Source: Cyclobacteriaceae bacterium
Lineage (GTDB): Bacteria > Bacteroidota > Bacteroidia > Cytophagales > Cyclobacteriaceae
Assembly: GCA_020832375.1 (NCBI GenBank)
Contig: JAFIEW010000005.1
Span: 1-64,000, forward strand
Length of the DNA stretch: 64,000 bases
Direction of reading: 5' to 3'
The notes under the pieces are model-generated. The model did no database searches. It saw nothing but the letters and a program-made list of their open reading frames with translations, and had not been told where the DNA came from. How positions within the stretch are numbered: the first letter of the stretch is position 1; each line of letters begins with the position of its first letter. Below, in pieces: positions 46,236 through 56,323 of this stretch. Both the position numbers and the translations under genes were made by a program.

Positions 46236-47126
46236 TTATGCAGATGATTTAGTGGTTCTATTTCTGAGGCTAAACAATCTAATGAGTGAAGGTACAAAGT
46301 CTTCATTGGTAGGAACTTCCAGATAGTCAGCTTGATTTTTTTTGCATAGCTCTTCTATATTCTTTTTATTCTTTGTGTATATCGTTTCGATCTTATTTTT
46401 AAAAAGAACTGACGAAGTGTTCATCCATATCACCCTACCTGATTCTTTATCGCGCATAGGTACTATACCTAGTCCAGGCAACTTCTTCTCTCTTGTATCC
46501 ACCAAGTGAATCACTATCAAGTCATGATGTCTTGCCATGCTTTTTAGACTTTTTTCGTAGTCTGTATCGATAAAGTCACTGATTAAGATAATGATGCTCT
46601 TCTTCTTGATCATTCCCATAGCCGTCCTAATAAAGCTGTTTAAATTGGTACGGGGTGATTTAGGTTGCAAATTGAAAATCTCATGAATAATTCTGTACGT
46701 GTGTTGTATACCTTTTCCTGGCTTTATATATAGTTCTGTTTGGTCGGAAAAACACATCAAGCCCAAGGAGGATTGCTCTTTTCCCGCCGAAAGTGCTAAA
46801 ACTCCTGCTAACTCTTGAGCTACATCTGACTTTTTCTTGCCTTCACTTCCAATATCCTGCGATGCGCTCACATCTAAAAGTAAAAATACAGATTGCTCTT
46901 TTTCTTCCTTGTATGTTTTTACAAATGTTCCTTGCCCCTTGGCAGTTACATTCCAGTCGATCGAACGGATATCATCACCATACTGATAGGGGCGAACATC
47001 ATCAAACTCTAGTCCAGAGCCCTTAAAAACAGACTTGTAGTCGCCTTGCATATGTGAATTGATCACTTTTCGCATGCGAATCTCATACTTCCGTAGTTTA
47101 CTCGTTATCTCCTTTAGTGATGGCAT
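46236..47126 (-). CDS. DUF58 / VWA-like protein
   Basis: A 296-residue cytosolic protein of the DUF58 family, which accompanies MoxR ATPases and BatA. Signatures are YKSVFKGSGLEFDDVRPYQYGDDIRSIDWNVTAK and the VWA-like LLLDVSASQDIG. The first gene of a three-gene minus-strand run DUF58 - BatD-like - BatA. Its upstream region shows no moxR, which is normally the neighbour, so that ATPase must be encoded elsewhere or is absent. Confidence 0.88.
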   Translation of the reverse strand: MPSLKEITSKLRKYEIRMRKVINSHMQGDYKSVFKGSGLEFDDVRPYQYGDDIRSIDWNVTAKGQGTFVKTYKEEKEQSVFLLLDVSASQDIGSEGKKKSDVAQELAGVLALSAGKEQSSLGLMCFSDQTELYIKPGKGIQHTYRIIHEIFNLQPKSPRTNLNSFIRTAMGMIKKKSIIILISDFIDTDYEKSLKSMARHHDLIVIHLVDTREKKLPGLGIVPMRDKESGRVIWMNTSSVLFKNKIETIYTKNKKNIEELCKKNQADYLEVPTNEDFVPSLIRLFSLRNRTTKSSA

Positions 47127-47494
47127 AAATTTGTTTTATTTCTCTCTTCCTCTTGTGCTTGGTCATTCAGTTTATATTGCTACTTCAAATTTAATCTTTC
47201 TTTTTTACTCTAAAAACTCATTTTGAGCTTTGGTGTTGCTAATCTTGAAATTAGCCTTCCAAAAACACGTGATAAAGTGTAAGCTGTTTATTCTAACGTT
47301 TTTATGTTCATAAATTATTTATTCGCGTTTAATTTAGCATTTTTGCATTCGATTATTCAAAAGCTCGCAAAACAGATGATAGGAGGTTTTTTTAAGCTAT
47401 ACGCTCTCAAATTATCCTTTTTTTGCATCCTTTTCTATTCTTTTTTGTTGAGTGGAATGAGAACGCAGTAGTTAACCGCACGGACTATTTTAAA
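47127..47494. other. Divergent intergenic region
   Basis: 368 bases between the DUF58 gene and the DUF4296 lipoprotein gene. It contains a GAGTGGAATGAGAACGC motif at 47450-47466, a variant of the dispersed motif. No gene or clean two-box promoter seen. Confidence 0.5.
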
Positions 47495-47914
47495 ATGATA
47501 AAACTTCGATTACCCTTTTCTGTTATTCTATTGATTTCAATCATTATTGCTTGTAGTGAACAAGAAAAGATTCCTAAGGACATCATTCAGCCAAACTCAA
47601 TGGCATCCTTACTGGCTGAGCTTCACGAATTGGAAAATAGTGTCAATTTTTTCGGTTTAAAGAAGGATTCTGCAAATACACTGTACGAATATTATGAATG
47701 GAAGGTAATCCATGATAGAGGCTATGATTCTGTTCTTTTCACAAGAAGCATGAGTTGGTATTTAGCTCATTCCAAACATTTTGATAGGGTGTATAAGCAG
47801 GTAATCGACACGCTCAGCCTAAGAGAAAAGCAGCTAAAAAGAGATTTCCAACAAGCGGAAGAAGGTCAACAAGTAAATGAAGAAAGTGAAAACGAAGAGT
47901 TTGATTTTGAATAG
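47495..47914 (+). CDS. DUF4296-type lipoprotein
   Basis: A 139-residue predicted lipoprotein. ATG 47495 starts the signal MIKLRLPFSVILLISIIIAC with lipobox Cys. The mature part is helical, KDIIQPNSMASLLAELHELE and YYEWKVIHDRGYDSVLFTRSMSWYL, as in DUF4296, a Bacteroidota family without known activity. Starts upstream of 47495 spoil the signal. It lies 49 bases before mutS2 and is probably co-transcribed. Confidence 0.8.
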   Translation: MIKLRLPFSVILLISIIIACSEQEKIPKDIIQPNSMASLLAELHELENSVNFFGLKKDSANTLYEYYEWKVIHDRGYDSVLFTRSMSWYLAHSKHFDRVYKQVIDTLSLREKQLKRDFQQAEEGQQVNEESENEEFDFE

Positions 47915-47963
47915 CAGTGTTTTAATGGTAATGGCTTATAAAATTTTGAAGAGGGTATCATAA

Positions 47964-50411
47964 ATGAACAATACAGAACAAAGATCTAATTTATCGAAGC
48001 TTTATCCCTCACATATAGAAGAAAAAATAGGGTTTGATCGTATCAAAGATCTACTTATTGAACGCTGTAGCGGAAAGGGTGCTAAGGAAAAGGTAAGTCA
48101 AATTGCGTTTTCATCCCAACTAAAAAAAGTAAATAATGAGCTTTTACTTACTGACGAGTTTTTACGCATTATTCAACTGGGATTAGGTTTTCCTGAGCGA
48201 AGCCTACCAACAATCGACCATCACATGGCGAGAGTACGGCCTTTTGGCGCATGGTTGGAAGAAGATGACTTCGCTGAGATATTGGTGTTTTTGAAAAGTA
48301 TCAACGATTTTGTTGAATTTTTTTATAAGGACGATAGAGAGGAGCAATTTCCATTATTATTTGAGCTGTCATCGGCAGTTTTTTCACCCCAAAAGTTAAT
48401 GCAGTCTATTGAGCGCGTCATTGATGAGAGAGGTAAAGTGCGCTCACAAGCCAGTCCTTTGCTTTTTAAACTGCGCAATGAGATCATTTCTGAAGAGTCT
48501 AGATTAAGATCCATCACCGAGCGTATTTTGAAAGAAAGTATGCAAAAGGGACTCGTAAAGGAAGATTCTCAGCTCACCATAAGAAATGGTAGAATGGTAA
48601 TTCCCGTCCCGGCAGAAAATAAACGGCAAATCAAAGGCTTTATACATGATGAATCAGGTACAGGACAAACCTCATTTATCGAACCTGCAGAGTCTCTGGC
48701 TGCAAACAATCGAATTACTGAATTAAAAAATGAAGAACGACGAGAGGTAATACGAATTTTAACTGCTCTTTCTGATGAGCTTCGCTTAGAAACTGAAAAC
48801 TTAGCTGCTGGTGGTAAGTACCTAGCAGCTATCGATTTCATAAGAGCAAAAGCTAAGTTGGCCAATGATATTGATGCATGCCTCCCAGTGTTAACAAAAG
48901 ACCGATTACTTAGCCTAATTGATGCAAAGCACCCACTGCTGCTTTATGCTTACAAGAAAGAAAAAAAAGATGTAAAGCCACTGTCGGTACAGCTTGATAA
49001 GGAGAGTCGGATTCTGATTATATCTGGTCCTAATGCTGGTGGTAAGTCTGTGGCTATGAAAACCATGGCTTTGGTTCAATATATGCTACAGTGTGGTTTA
49101 TTAGTACCCTGCCATCCGGAATCGCAGTTTTACCTATTTGATCAGCTATTCATAGAAATGGGCGACGAGCAGTCCCTTGACAATGATCTAAGTACCTATT
49201 CATCGCACTTGAGAGATATGCGTCATTTCTTAGATTTTAGTAATCAGCGAACGCTTTTCTTTATCGATGAATTTGGTGGGGGGACAGAGCCTCAGTTTGG
49301 GGGTGCATTGGCGGCTGCCATCTTAGAGCAGCTCAATCGTCAGAAAGCCTTTGGGGTCATCACCACTCACTATGCTAGTTTAAAAAAATTGGCTGATGAA
49401 CAAAAAGGGTTTGTCAATGGAGCGATGCTATATGATACCAAACAATTACAACCGCTTTATTTGTTGAAAGTAGGTAAAGCGGGTAGTTCCTATGCTTTAG
49501 AGATTGCTACCAAAATGGGGATTTCTGAGGAGGTTCTCAATAGAGCCAAGAATCTATCCGGAAAAGGTGTCGTCAGGTTTGAAAAGTCGCTGGGTCAGTT
49601 GGATTCAGAAAAGCAGCGATTTATTAAGCAAAACCAACTGCTAGAAGAGCAAACACGAAAGCTCGAAGAGCTACAAGCTCAGTATAAAAAGCAGAAGGAA
49701 GAGCTAGAGAATCAGAGAATTGAGATATTGAAGAATGCTAAGAGAGAAGCTGCAGCTGTTATTGAGAATGCCAATAGGAAGATTGAACGTACCATCAAAG
49801 AAATACAAGAAGCCAAAGCGGAGAAGAAAAGAACCAAGGAGCTTAGAGAAAAGTTGGGTAAGCAGAAGGAGGAGATGTTGAAGTTTGGTCAAGCTAAGAC
49901 CAAGCAAAAGAAAAAGACGGTGGATCAACCTGATTATGTTATTGATGGGGACATACAAATAGGTGATAAGGTAAGAATCAAAGGACAAGAAGTAACAGGT
50001 GAAGTAACCCAATTAAGTGAATCGGAAGCGGAAGTTAGCTTTGGCTTAATTAAATCTAAAGTGAAAATCAACAGACTACAACGCCTTCAGGCAGCTGAGA
50101 AAGTTAAAAAAACCAAAAACACTTCAAAGAGCCGTAGTACTTACGACACCACTAAAAAGCTTTCGGAATTTAGTACTAATTTGGATATAAGAGGAAAGCG
50201 AGTAGAAGAAGTGATGCCAATCATTGAAAATTATATGGATACGGCCATCATGTTTGATATGAAGGAGCTTCGTATTTTGCACGGTAAGGGTACTGGAGCG
50301 CTTAAAGATTTTGTTCGGAATCTGCTAAGAGATTATAGGGAGGTAAAGTCTATTCGTGATGATCACCCTGATAGGGGAGGAGCGGGAATAAGTTTGGTAA
50401 GTCTTAAATAA
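47964..50411 (+). CDS. mutS2: MutS2 recombination/translation-rescue ATPase
   Basis: An 815-residue MutS2 protein. It has the MutS core and clamp (about 1-310), an ABC-type ATPase with Walker A ISGPNAGGKSVAMKT and Walker B LFFIDEFGGGTEP, a long coiled-coil (about 515-640), a KOW-like segment (GDKVRIKGQEVTG) and a C-terminal Smr endonuclease-like domain (LDIRGKRVEEVM, LHGKGTGALKDFVRNLL). MutS2 does not do mismatch repair; it limits recombination and, in some bacteria, splits collided ribosomes. Length is normal. It ends at a strong terminator. Confidence 0.95.
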   Translation: MNNTEQRSNLSKLYPSHIEEKIGFDRIKDLLIERCSGKGAKEKVSQIAFSSQLKKVNNELLLTDEFLRIIQLGLGFPERSLPTIDHHMARVRPFGAWLEEDDFAEILVFLKSINDFVEFFYKDDREEQFPLLFELSSAVFSPQKLMQSIERVIDERGKVRSQASPLLFKLRNEIISEESRLRSITERILKESMQKGLVKEDSQLTIRNGRMVIPVPAENKRQIKGFIHDESGTGQTSFIEPAESLAANNRITELKNEERREVIRILTALSDELRLETENLAAGGKYLAAIDFIRAKAKLANDIDACLPVLTKDRLLSLIDAKHPLLLYAYKKEKKDVKPLSVQLDKESRILIISGPNAGGKSVAMKTMALVQYMLQCGLLVPCHPESQFYLFDQLFIEMGDEQSLDNDLSTYSSHLRDMRHFLDFSNQRTLFFIDEFGGGTEPQFGGALAAAILEQLNRQKAFGVITTHYASLKKLADEQKGFVNGAMLYDTKQLQPLYLLKVGKAGSSYALEIATKMGISEEVLNRAKNLSGKGVVRFEKSLGQLDSEKQRFIKQNQLLEEQTRKLEELQAQYKKQKEELENQRIEILKNAKREAAAVIENANRKIERTIKEIQEAKAEKKRTKELREKLGKQKEEMLKFGQAKTKQKKKTVDQPDYVIDGDIQIGDKVRIKGQEVTGEVTQLSESEAEVSFGLIKSKVKINRLQRLQAAEKVKKTKNTSKSRSTYDTTKKLSEFSTNLDIRGKRVEEVMPIIENYMDTAIMFDMKELRILHGKGTGALKDFVRNLLRDYREVKSIRDDHPDRGGAGISLVSLK

Positions 50412-50444
50412 AAAAGCTGATCTTATGATCAGCTTTTTTTTAAT
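50410..50444. terminator. Bidirectional terminator
   Basis: AAAAAAGCTGATC pairs with GATCAGCTTTTTT. It lies between convergent mutS2 and the small lipoprotein gene. Confidence 0.95.
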
Positions 50445-50462
50445 ATATTTCTACTAATAAGT

Positions 50463-50864
50463 CTATTGCTTAGTAGCTGTGATATTGTATTCTACGCTCA
50501 CTTCAGTTCTTGCAGCTGTTTGAGTAAAATCACCCGTTACAGTAAAGTTAATGGTGTTTCCATCATTAGATGATCCATTAATTGAGAAAGTACCAGCTTC
50601 AGCATTAACAGCAGTTGTGAAATCACTTGAAGATATACCTGAAGGTAGTCCAGAGAAAGAAACATTTGTTTCAGTTACATTGATAGTAATGCCTTCAATA
50701 TCTGATACACTAGGTCCAGGACCATCAGCTGGAGTTTTTACGACATCTGTCACTGTCCATGTTCCTACGAAAGAAGCTAAACCATCATCATCATCGCCAC
50801 AAGAGGTAGAAAACGCTAGGAATGCTATTGCAAAAAGTGCAACTAAGTAATTGATTTTTTTCAT
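50463..50864 (-). CDS. Small lipocalin-like lipoprotein
   Basis: A 133-residue predicted lipoprotein: signal MKKINYLVALFAIAFLAFSTSC, lipobox Cys followed by an acidic GDDDDG, then a beta-rich domain starting FVGTWTVTDV, the opening typical of lipocalin-like domains of Bacteroidota. The repetition of short Thr/Ser strands is consistent with a small barrel. Function unknown. A consensus-like promoter lies 65 bases upstream. It is transcribed alone. Confidence 0.8.
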   Translation of the reverse strand: MKKINYLVALFAIAFLAFSTSCGDDDDGLASFVGTWTVTDVVKTPADGPGPSVSDIEGITINVTETNVSFSGLPSGISSSDFTTAVNAEAGTFSINGSSNDGNTINFTVTGDFTQTAARTEVSVEYNITATKQ

Positions 50865-50928
50865 AAGTAATTGAAATTAAAGTTAAATTCAGTTTAATGG
50901 TAAAGTCAGATTCCACTCATGACGCTCA

Positions 50929-50960
50929 CAAATATAAATTAGTATATAGTTAACTGCAAA
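50929..50960 (-). promoter_or_regulatory. Promoter of the small lipoprotein gene
   Basis: On the minus strand TTTG (50960-50957), a 20-nt spacer and TATATTTG (50936-50929) match the Bacteroidota primary promoter. The TTTG is itself part of another TATATTTG string, a possible second -7 box. Confidence 0.65.
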
Positions 50961-50985
50961 TATAAAAGCAGTAAATACACTGTGA

Positions 50986-51597
50986 CTACAATAAAATTTC
51001 CATTTTGATGTGGGAAGTACAAAAATCATACTCAAACTCTTCGTTTGACCCAATTAATATTAACTTTTTGTTATGTTCTTTGGTTAAAGTGTTTTTATAC
51101 CAGATTTTTGCTTCCCGATCCAAATGCATACTTGGCTCATCAAGTATTAGAATAGGTAAATCAGCATACAATGCCAGACCTAACTTTAGCTTTTGATACA
51201 TGCCAGAGCTAAGCTCCTTTACTTTAAGATTACCAGCTCTATCTAAGCCTGGTATTTCTCTGAAATTCTTCGTGGGCTCTATTTGTTTCAGTTTGAAATG
51301 GGCATCCCATAATTCACTGACTTTTAGTTCCGCTGGCATTTCTAGCAGCGGACTACAAAAACTTAATAAGGGTATGATCTCTTCCTCATTAAGGACATTA
51401 CCTTTTTGATCGATTAGCTTTCGACTTCCTTTGCTTGCCAAAATGAAACCTATAATGATCTGAAGAAAAGTAGACTTGCCGCTACCATTCGAACCAATAA
51501 TAGCAACAGCTTCGTTAGTATCTGTTTCAAAAGAAATGTTTTTAAATACCCACCTCTTAAGAAATTTTTTCCCCAAATGGTCTACTTTAAGCTTCAT
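50986..51597 (-). CDS. Small ABC transporter ATP-binding protein
   Basis: A 203-residue ABC ATPase: Walker A IGSNGSGKST, signature LSSGMYQKLKLG and Walker B plus D-loop LILDEPSMHLD. The usual switch His after the D-loop is not seen (KKLILIGSNEEFEYDF in its place). The protein is short, and no permease gene is adjacent, so its partner is encoded elsewhere or it is a stand-alone ATPase. It is upstream of the small lipoprotein gene and follows lpxA on the same strand across a 162-base gap. Confidence 0.82.
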   Translation of the reverse strand: MKLKVDHLGKKFLKRWVFKNISFETDTNEAVAIIGSNGSGKSTFLQIIIGFILASKGSRKLIDQKGNVLNEEEIIPLLSFCSPLLEMPAELKVSELWDAHFKLKQIEPTKNFREIPGLDRAGNLKVKELSSGMYQKLKLGLALYADLPILILDEPSMHLDREAKIWYKNTLTKEHNKKLILIGSNEEFEYDFCTSHIKMEILL

Positions 51598-51759
51598 TGC
51601 TTTTTTGATTGCATAGATGAAAAACGGTGCTAACTTTTGTTTTGAAATAGAGTATCAACAATATACCGTTTGGCTCAATTTTTTAATAATCAATATTAGA
51701 GCTGTTAACTGAAGAATGGATTAAATAACAATAATTTATATAGCCACAAAGCTTAAAAA

Positions 51760-52539
51760 TCATCTATCGTAGCCTTTAATTATCCCCCTATTACTACTCT
51801 CTACAAAATGTACGATATGATCTATGTTTTTACTGGATTTAAAATCATCCTTTATTTTACTGATTGCATCTGCATTATTATACCCTTTTTGAAAAAGATA
51901 TCTATAGGCGTCTTGAATCTGATTGATTTCCTCCATTTGAAAACCTCTTCTTCTCAAGCCAACGGCATTGATGCCTGAAAAGGATAACGGATCTCTGGCA
52001 GCCTGCACAAATGGAGGTACATCTTTTCTTACTAAAGATCCCCCTGACACCATAGCATGTGCACCAATTTTCACAAATTGATGTATTGCAGAAGCTCCAC
52101 CGATGATTGCCCAATCCTCTATCACCACATGACCTGCCATTTGGACGGAGTTAGCCATGATACAATGATCACCTAGGATGCAATCATGGGCAATGTGTAC
52201 ATATGCCATTAATAAGCAGTTACTTCCAATCACCGTTTCATTGCGGTCAGTTGTTCCCCTACTAATAGTCACACACTCTCTTATGGTTGTATTATCACCG
52301 ATTTTTGTAAAGGTCTTTTCACCAGCAAATTTTAAATCTTGAGGTATTCCACTTACAACTGCACCAGGAAAAATTTTGCAATTTTTACCAATTCTTGCAC
52401 CTTCCATGATGGTCACATTAGACCCTATCCACGTGCCTTCACCTATCTCAACATCTGATTCAATGGTGGTAAAGGGTCCAATAGTTACGTTCTCGGCAAT
52501 CTTAGCCTCAGGGTGTATGCTTGTATATTGATGAATCAT
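51760..52539 (-). CDS. lpxA: UDP-N-acetylglucosamine acyltransferase LpxA
   Basis: A 259-residue cytosolic acyltransferase for the first step of lipid A synthesis. The left-handed beta-helix shows hexapeptide repeats from the start (IHPEAKIAENVTIGPF), the catalytic His is in LMAYVHIAHDCILGD, and a C-terminal helical part follows (DAYRYLFQKGYNN). Length is normal. It is the last of a three-gene lipid A run, lpxD-lpxC/fabZ-lpxA, 22 bases after lpxC/fabZ. Confidence 0.96.
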   Translation of the reverse strand: MIHQYTSIHPEAKIAENVTIGPFTTIESDVEIGEGTWIGSNVTIMEGARIGKNCKIFPGAVVSGIPQDLKFAGEKTFTKIGDNTTIRECVTISRGTTDRNETVIGSNCLLMAYVHIAHDCILGDHCIMANSVQMAGHVVIEDWAIIGGASAIHQFVKIGAHAMVSGGSLVRKDVPPFVQAARDPLSFSGINAVGLRRRGFQMEEINQIQDAYRYLFQKGYNNADAISKIKDDFKSSKNIDHIVHFVESSNRGIIKGYDR

Positions 52540-52561
52540 TATAAATCTTTAAAATCAGATG

Positions 52562-53965
52562 CTATTTTTTGTCTTTTCTTACTATGCTGGCAGTCATTGT
52601 AGCTTCACAAACCAGTTGATTACCTACGTATGCTTCACCTTGCATTTTAGCAATCCCCCTTTTGATTGGTGCTAGTAAAGTACACTTGATCTTGATGGTG
52701 TCTCCAGGTAAAACCATTTTCTTAAAACGTGTTTTTTCAATTCCTAAGAAATAGGTCCAATAGTTTTCAGGATCAGGAACAGTATTTAAAACGAGAATCC
52801 CTCCAGTTTGTGCCATCGATTCAATTTGCAGAACACCTGGGAATACAGGGTTTTTATGGAAATGTCCCATGAAAAATGGCTCATTCATGGTTACATTTTT
52901 TATCCCCACCACAGTGGTGTCGTCTAAGTGAATGACTTTATCTAATAACAAAAACGGATAGGAATGAGGTAAAATTTTGCTGATTGCGTTGATGTCGTAA
53001 ATAGGTGGTTTTGTCTCGTCATAATAAGGTACCGCGCTATTTTCTTCCTTTCGCATTGCCTTTTTGAGCTTTTTTGTAAACTCTACATTGGCAGCATGCC
53101 CTGGACGTGCAGCCATGATTTGGGCTTTTATAGGTCTGCCTAGTAAAGCAACATCTCCCATAACATCCAATAATTTATGGCGCGCAGGTTCATTTTTGTA
53201 TCGGAGTTCTACATTGTTAAGAGTACCCGTATTTTCAACTTTTACCTTTGGTTTGTTTAAAATATTAGCCAAATGCTCTAGCTCAGCTTCATCAACTACT
53301 CGGTCTACAATTACCAAGGCACTGTCCAAACTTCCTCCTTTAATGAGGTTGTTTTTGTGCAAATATTCAAGCTCATGCAAAAAGCAGAAGGTTCGTGCTG
53401 GTGCAATTTCCTTCTTGAATTGATCAATTGCGGTGATGTTAGCATGTTGACTACCTAGTACAGGTGAATTATAATCTACCATAACGGTCACTCGGTAGTC
53501 ATTGAGAGGAAGTGCAACAATTTCTACGTCTTTACTCTCATCACTATATGAAATCCCCTCTTTTAGTTGAAAGAAGTTTCTGAGGGCATTTTGCTCTTCT
53601 AATCCAACAGCTTCAAGTGCCTCATAAAACTCTATGGCACTACCATCCATAATTGGGGGTTCTGGACCATCCATTTGTATGAGAATGTTGTCTAATTGTA
53701 AACCTACCAATGCAGCTAACACATGCTCAACTGTATATACCCGAGCACCATCTTTCTCTAAAGTAGTTCCTCTTGATACATCGACTACATAGTCAACATC
53801 AGCTTCAATGATGGGTTGGCCTTCTAAGTCTACTCTCTGAAACTTGATACCATGAAAGGGAGCAGCAGGAAGAAATGTTAAATTACAGCGCTCACCCGTG
53901 TGTAAACCGATGCCACTAAGAGAAACCGACTCCTTAATCGTATGCTGTTTTTCGTTGATGTTCAT
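52562..53965 (-). CDS. lpxC: Bifunctional LpxC deacetylase / FabZ dehydratase
   Basis: A 467-residue fusion, usual in Bacteroidota. Residues 1-300 form the zinc deacetylase LpxC (EHVLAALVGLQLDN, GTLNNVELRYKNEPARHKLLDVMGD), the committed step of lipid A synthesis. Residues about 315-467 form FabZ, which dehydrates beta-hydroxyacyl-ACP in fatty-acid elongation, with the hot-dog signature GHFHKNPVFPGVLQIESMAQ. Linking the two balances lipid A against phospholipid supply. It is 32 bases after lpxD and is followed by lpxA. Confidence 0.96.
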   Translation of the reverse strand: MNINEKQHTIKESVSLSGIGLHTGERCNLTFLPAAPFHGIKFQRVDLEGQPIIEADVDYVVDVSRGTTLEKDGARVYTVEHVLAALVGLQLDNILIQMDGPEPPIMDGSAIEFYEALEAVGLEEQNALRNFFQLKEGISYSDESKDVEIVALPLNDYRVTVMVDYNSPVLGSQHANITAIDQFKKEIAPARTFCFLHELEYLHKNNLIKGGSLDSALVIVDRVVDEAELEHLANILNKPKVKVENTGTLNNVELRYKNEPARHKLLDVMGDVALLGRPIKAQIMAARPGHAANVEFTKKLKKAMRKEENSAVPYYDETKPPIYDINAISKILPHSYPFLLLDKVIHLDDTTVVGIKNVTMNEPFFMGHFHKNPVFPGVLQIESMAQTGGILVLNTVPDPENYWTYFLGIEKTRFKKMVLPGDTIKIKCTLLAPIKRGIAKMQGEAYVGNQLVCEATMTASIVRKDKK

Positions 53966-53997
53966 TGGTAATTGAAAAATATTAAAGGATGTATTTT

Positions 53998-55026
53998 TTA
54001 ATTTTCTATCTCTTTTTTCAGCTCAAAAATTTCTTTTTGCATTTTAGGCAGGTTCCTGAAAAGTGCATAAGACTTCAAATAGTTTAATTTGTCAAATGCT
54101 GGACTGCCTAAAAGCGTTGTATTTTCTTTGTTGATATCTTGTCCTACACCCGCTTGTGCACCTATAGTAGTACCATCAGCTAATTTAAGATGCCCAACTA
54201 TACCCACCTGGCCAGCTATAATCGATTGCTTTCCAATTTTTGTTGAGCCAGAAATGCCCGTCTGTGCTGCAATCACCGTGTTTTTCCCAATCTCTACATT
54301 ATGGGCAATTTGAATCAAATTGTCCAACTTCACTCCTTCTCGGATAATAGTTGATGCAAAAGTAGCACAATCCACTACCGTATTTGACCCTATACTAACG
54401 TGATCTTCAATGATTACATTACCCAACTGCGGAATATTTTTATAAGTACCATCTGCTTGCGGAGCAAATCCAAATCCTTCACCGCCAATCACAGCATTAG
54501 ATTTAATGATGCAATGCTTTCCAATCTTACAATTTTTATGAATTTTCACCCCAGAATGTATGATGGTATGGTCCCCAATTTCTACACCTTCTTCTATATA
54601 GGCATGAGGATAAATTTTAACGTTATGGCCTATTTTTACCTCATTGCCGATGTAACTAAATGCCCCACGGTATACTTGTTCACCAACTTTTACATTCTCA
54701 CCTATAAAGGACGGTTCCTCAACACCCACTTTAGCAAAGCTTACCATTTTATGATACTCCTCCAAAAGACCTGTAAAAGCTAAGTATGGATCTGCAACTC
54801 TTATCAAAGTGTTTTCAACAGGGCGTGACGCTTTAAATGAATCCGAAACGATAACAGCCGTAGCTTTTGTATTGTATATGAAGGGCTCGTATTTTAGATT
54901 AGAAAGGAAGGTAATACTACCCTTTTGTGCATTTTCAATATCCTGAATGGTAAATACTTCCTCATTTGGATTACCCTCCACTTGGCCGTTTATCAATGAA
55001 GCAATTTGATCTACTGAAAATCTCAT
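53998..55026 (-). CDS. lpxD: UDP-3-O-(3-hydroxyacyl)glucosamine N-acyltransferase LpxD
   Basis: A 342-residue lipid A acyltransferase for the third step. An N-terminal uridine-binding domain (about 1-100) is followed by a beta-helix of hexapeptide repeats ([20 protein letters not shown]...), with the catalytic His in [18 protein letters not shown]. The ATG at 55026 ([12 protein letters not shown]) is chosen; an upstream start at 55086 would overlap the HD gene and add a non-family tail. It is the first of the lpxD-lpxC/fabZ-lpxA run. Confidence 0.95.
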   Translation of the reverse strand: MRFSVDQIASLINGQVEGNPNEEVFTIQDIENAQKGSITFLSNLKYEPFIYNTKATAVIVSDSFKASRPVENTLIRVADPYLAFTGLLEEYHKMVSFAKVGVEEPSFIGENVKVGEQVYRGAFSYIGNEVKIGHNVKIYPHAYIEEGVEIGDHTIIHSGVKIHKNCKIGKHCIIKSNAVIGGEGFGFAPQADGTYKNIPQLGNVIIEDHVSIGSNTVVDCATFASTIIREGVKLDNLIQIAHNVEIGKNTVIAAQTGISGSTKIGKQSIIAGQVGIVGHLKLADGTTIGAQAGVGQDINKENTTLLGSPAFDKLNYLKSYALFRNLPKMQKEIFELKKEIEN

Positions 55027-55061
55027 TAATAGAATTCTAAATAATATTGGTTGTTTAAGCT

Positions 55062-56285
55062 TCAGATAAGCTCTTTCGGAAAGCAAATATAGTACTTTTT
55101 TACTACTTTACTCATTGCTTTAATGTTCGGTAAGTCCGATGCTTCTGCAACATCAATTAAGCTACCATCTTTACGATATATTTTAATCATTCTGTTTTCA
55201 GATACATAAGCACTATTGGTTATGGCTCCATAATCAATGAAATACTTTAATTCATCATCTCCTAACCCGTACAACTGCCTACATTTGTTTTCAAGTGAAC
55301 TTATTTGTTGTGCTGAAAAAGGCTCTTTAGAAATCATAACCTTATACAATTGTCGTTCTAAAAATTGACGGCTCAGTTTACTTAAAACAAAATCATTACA
55401 GCTTTTCCAAGACTTTATGGCTGACCAAACATCGATATCATCCATATCAGTAAATAAAGATAATATCTCACTCGATTCCATGTCCTCTTTTTTAAGTCGA
55501 TGCTTTAAAAAGTATTGCAGAGATGGAGAAACGTATTTTGTTATATCATCACTGTATATATCTCGAGCACGCTCTAATATCGCAATGAGTAATTTTTCGG
55601 CACCCACGGAAGTCTTATGGAGATAAACCTGCCAGTACATGAGTCTGCGAGCGCTCAGAAAATTTTCAATGCTGTATATCCCCTTTTCTTCAATCACCAA
55701 TTGATCATCATGCACGTAAAGCATTTGAATGATGCGCTCTGCACCTACCGTGCCCTCTAGTACCCCCGTAAAAAAACGATCCCGATTCAAGTAGTCTAAT
55801 CGATCCATGTCTAGCTGACCTGAAATTAACTCGTGAAAAAACTTTCTGTGGTAGGTATTTTCAAAAATAGCAATACATAAGTCTAATCTTCCATTCAGGC
55901 TACTATTCAGCTTTTTCATGATGAGCAAGGAGATATCCTCATGATCTACGCGCTTGAGCAGGGTATATTCTAAAGCATGAGAAAAGGGGCCATGCCCCAC
56001 ATCATGGAGCAAAATCGCAATTCTAGCTGCTTGGTATTCTTCAGCACTAATCTCAATGCCTTTTTGCCTCAATATGTCTAATGCCGAAGTCATCAGCTGC
56101 ATCGCACCAAGTGCATGATGAAAGCGGTTGTGTACCGCACCAGGATATACCAATTCTGCTAAACCTACCTGCTTGATTCTGCGTAAACGTTGAAAATCAG
56201 GATGATTAATAATGCTTCGTATAAGCGGGTCATCCACGGAAATAAATCCATAAAGAGGATCGTTGATAATAGTATTAGCGGCCAA
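55062..56285 (-). CDS. HD-domain phosphohydrolase
   Basis: A 407-residue HD-superfamily protein of the SAMHD1/dGTPase-like type. The first HD His is in [12 protein letters not shown] and the HD pair is in [29 protein letters not shown] carries a further metal ligand. Enzymes of this type hydrolyse nucleotides, but the substrate here is unknown. The start is a TTG, with no ATG in frame. It is 38 bases from the start of divergent porX and 35 bases before lpxD. Confidence 0.88.
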   Translation of the reverse strand: MAANTIINDPLYGFISVDDPLIRSIINHPDFQRLRRIKQVGLAELVYPGAVHNRFHHALGAMQLMTSALDILRQKGIEISAEEYQAARIAILLHDVGHGPFSHALEYTLLKRVDHEDISLLIMKKLNSSLNGRLDLCIAIFENTYHRKFFHELISGQLDMDRLDYLNRDRFFTGVLEGTVGAERIIQMLYVHDDQLVIEEKGIYSIENFLSARRLMYWQVYLHKTSVGAEKLLIAILERARDIYSDDITKYVSPSLQYFLKHRLKKEDMESSEILSLFTDMDDIDVWSAIKSWKSCNDFVLSKLSRQFLERQLYKVMISKEPFSAQQISSLENKCRQLYGLGDDELKYFIDYGAITNSAYVSENRMIKIYRKDGSLIDVAEASDLPNIKAMSKVVKKYYICFPKELI

Positions 56286-56323
56286 AATTTTTTCTTTAAT
56301 AACAATTACAAAGACATTTTCTT

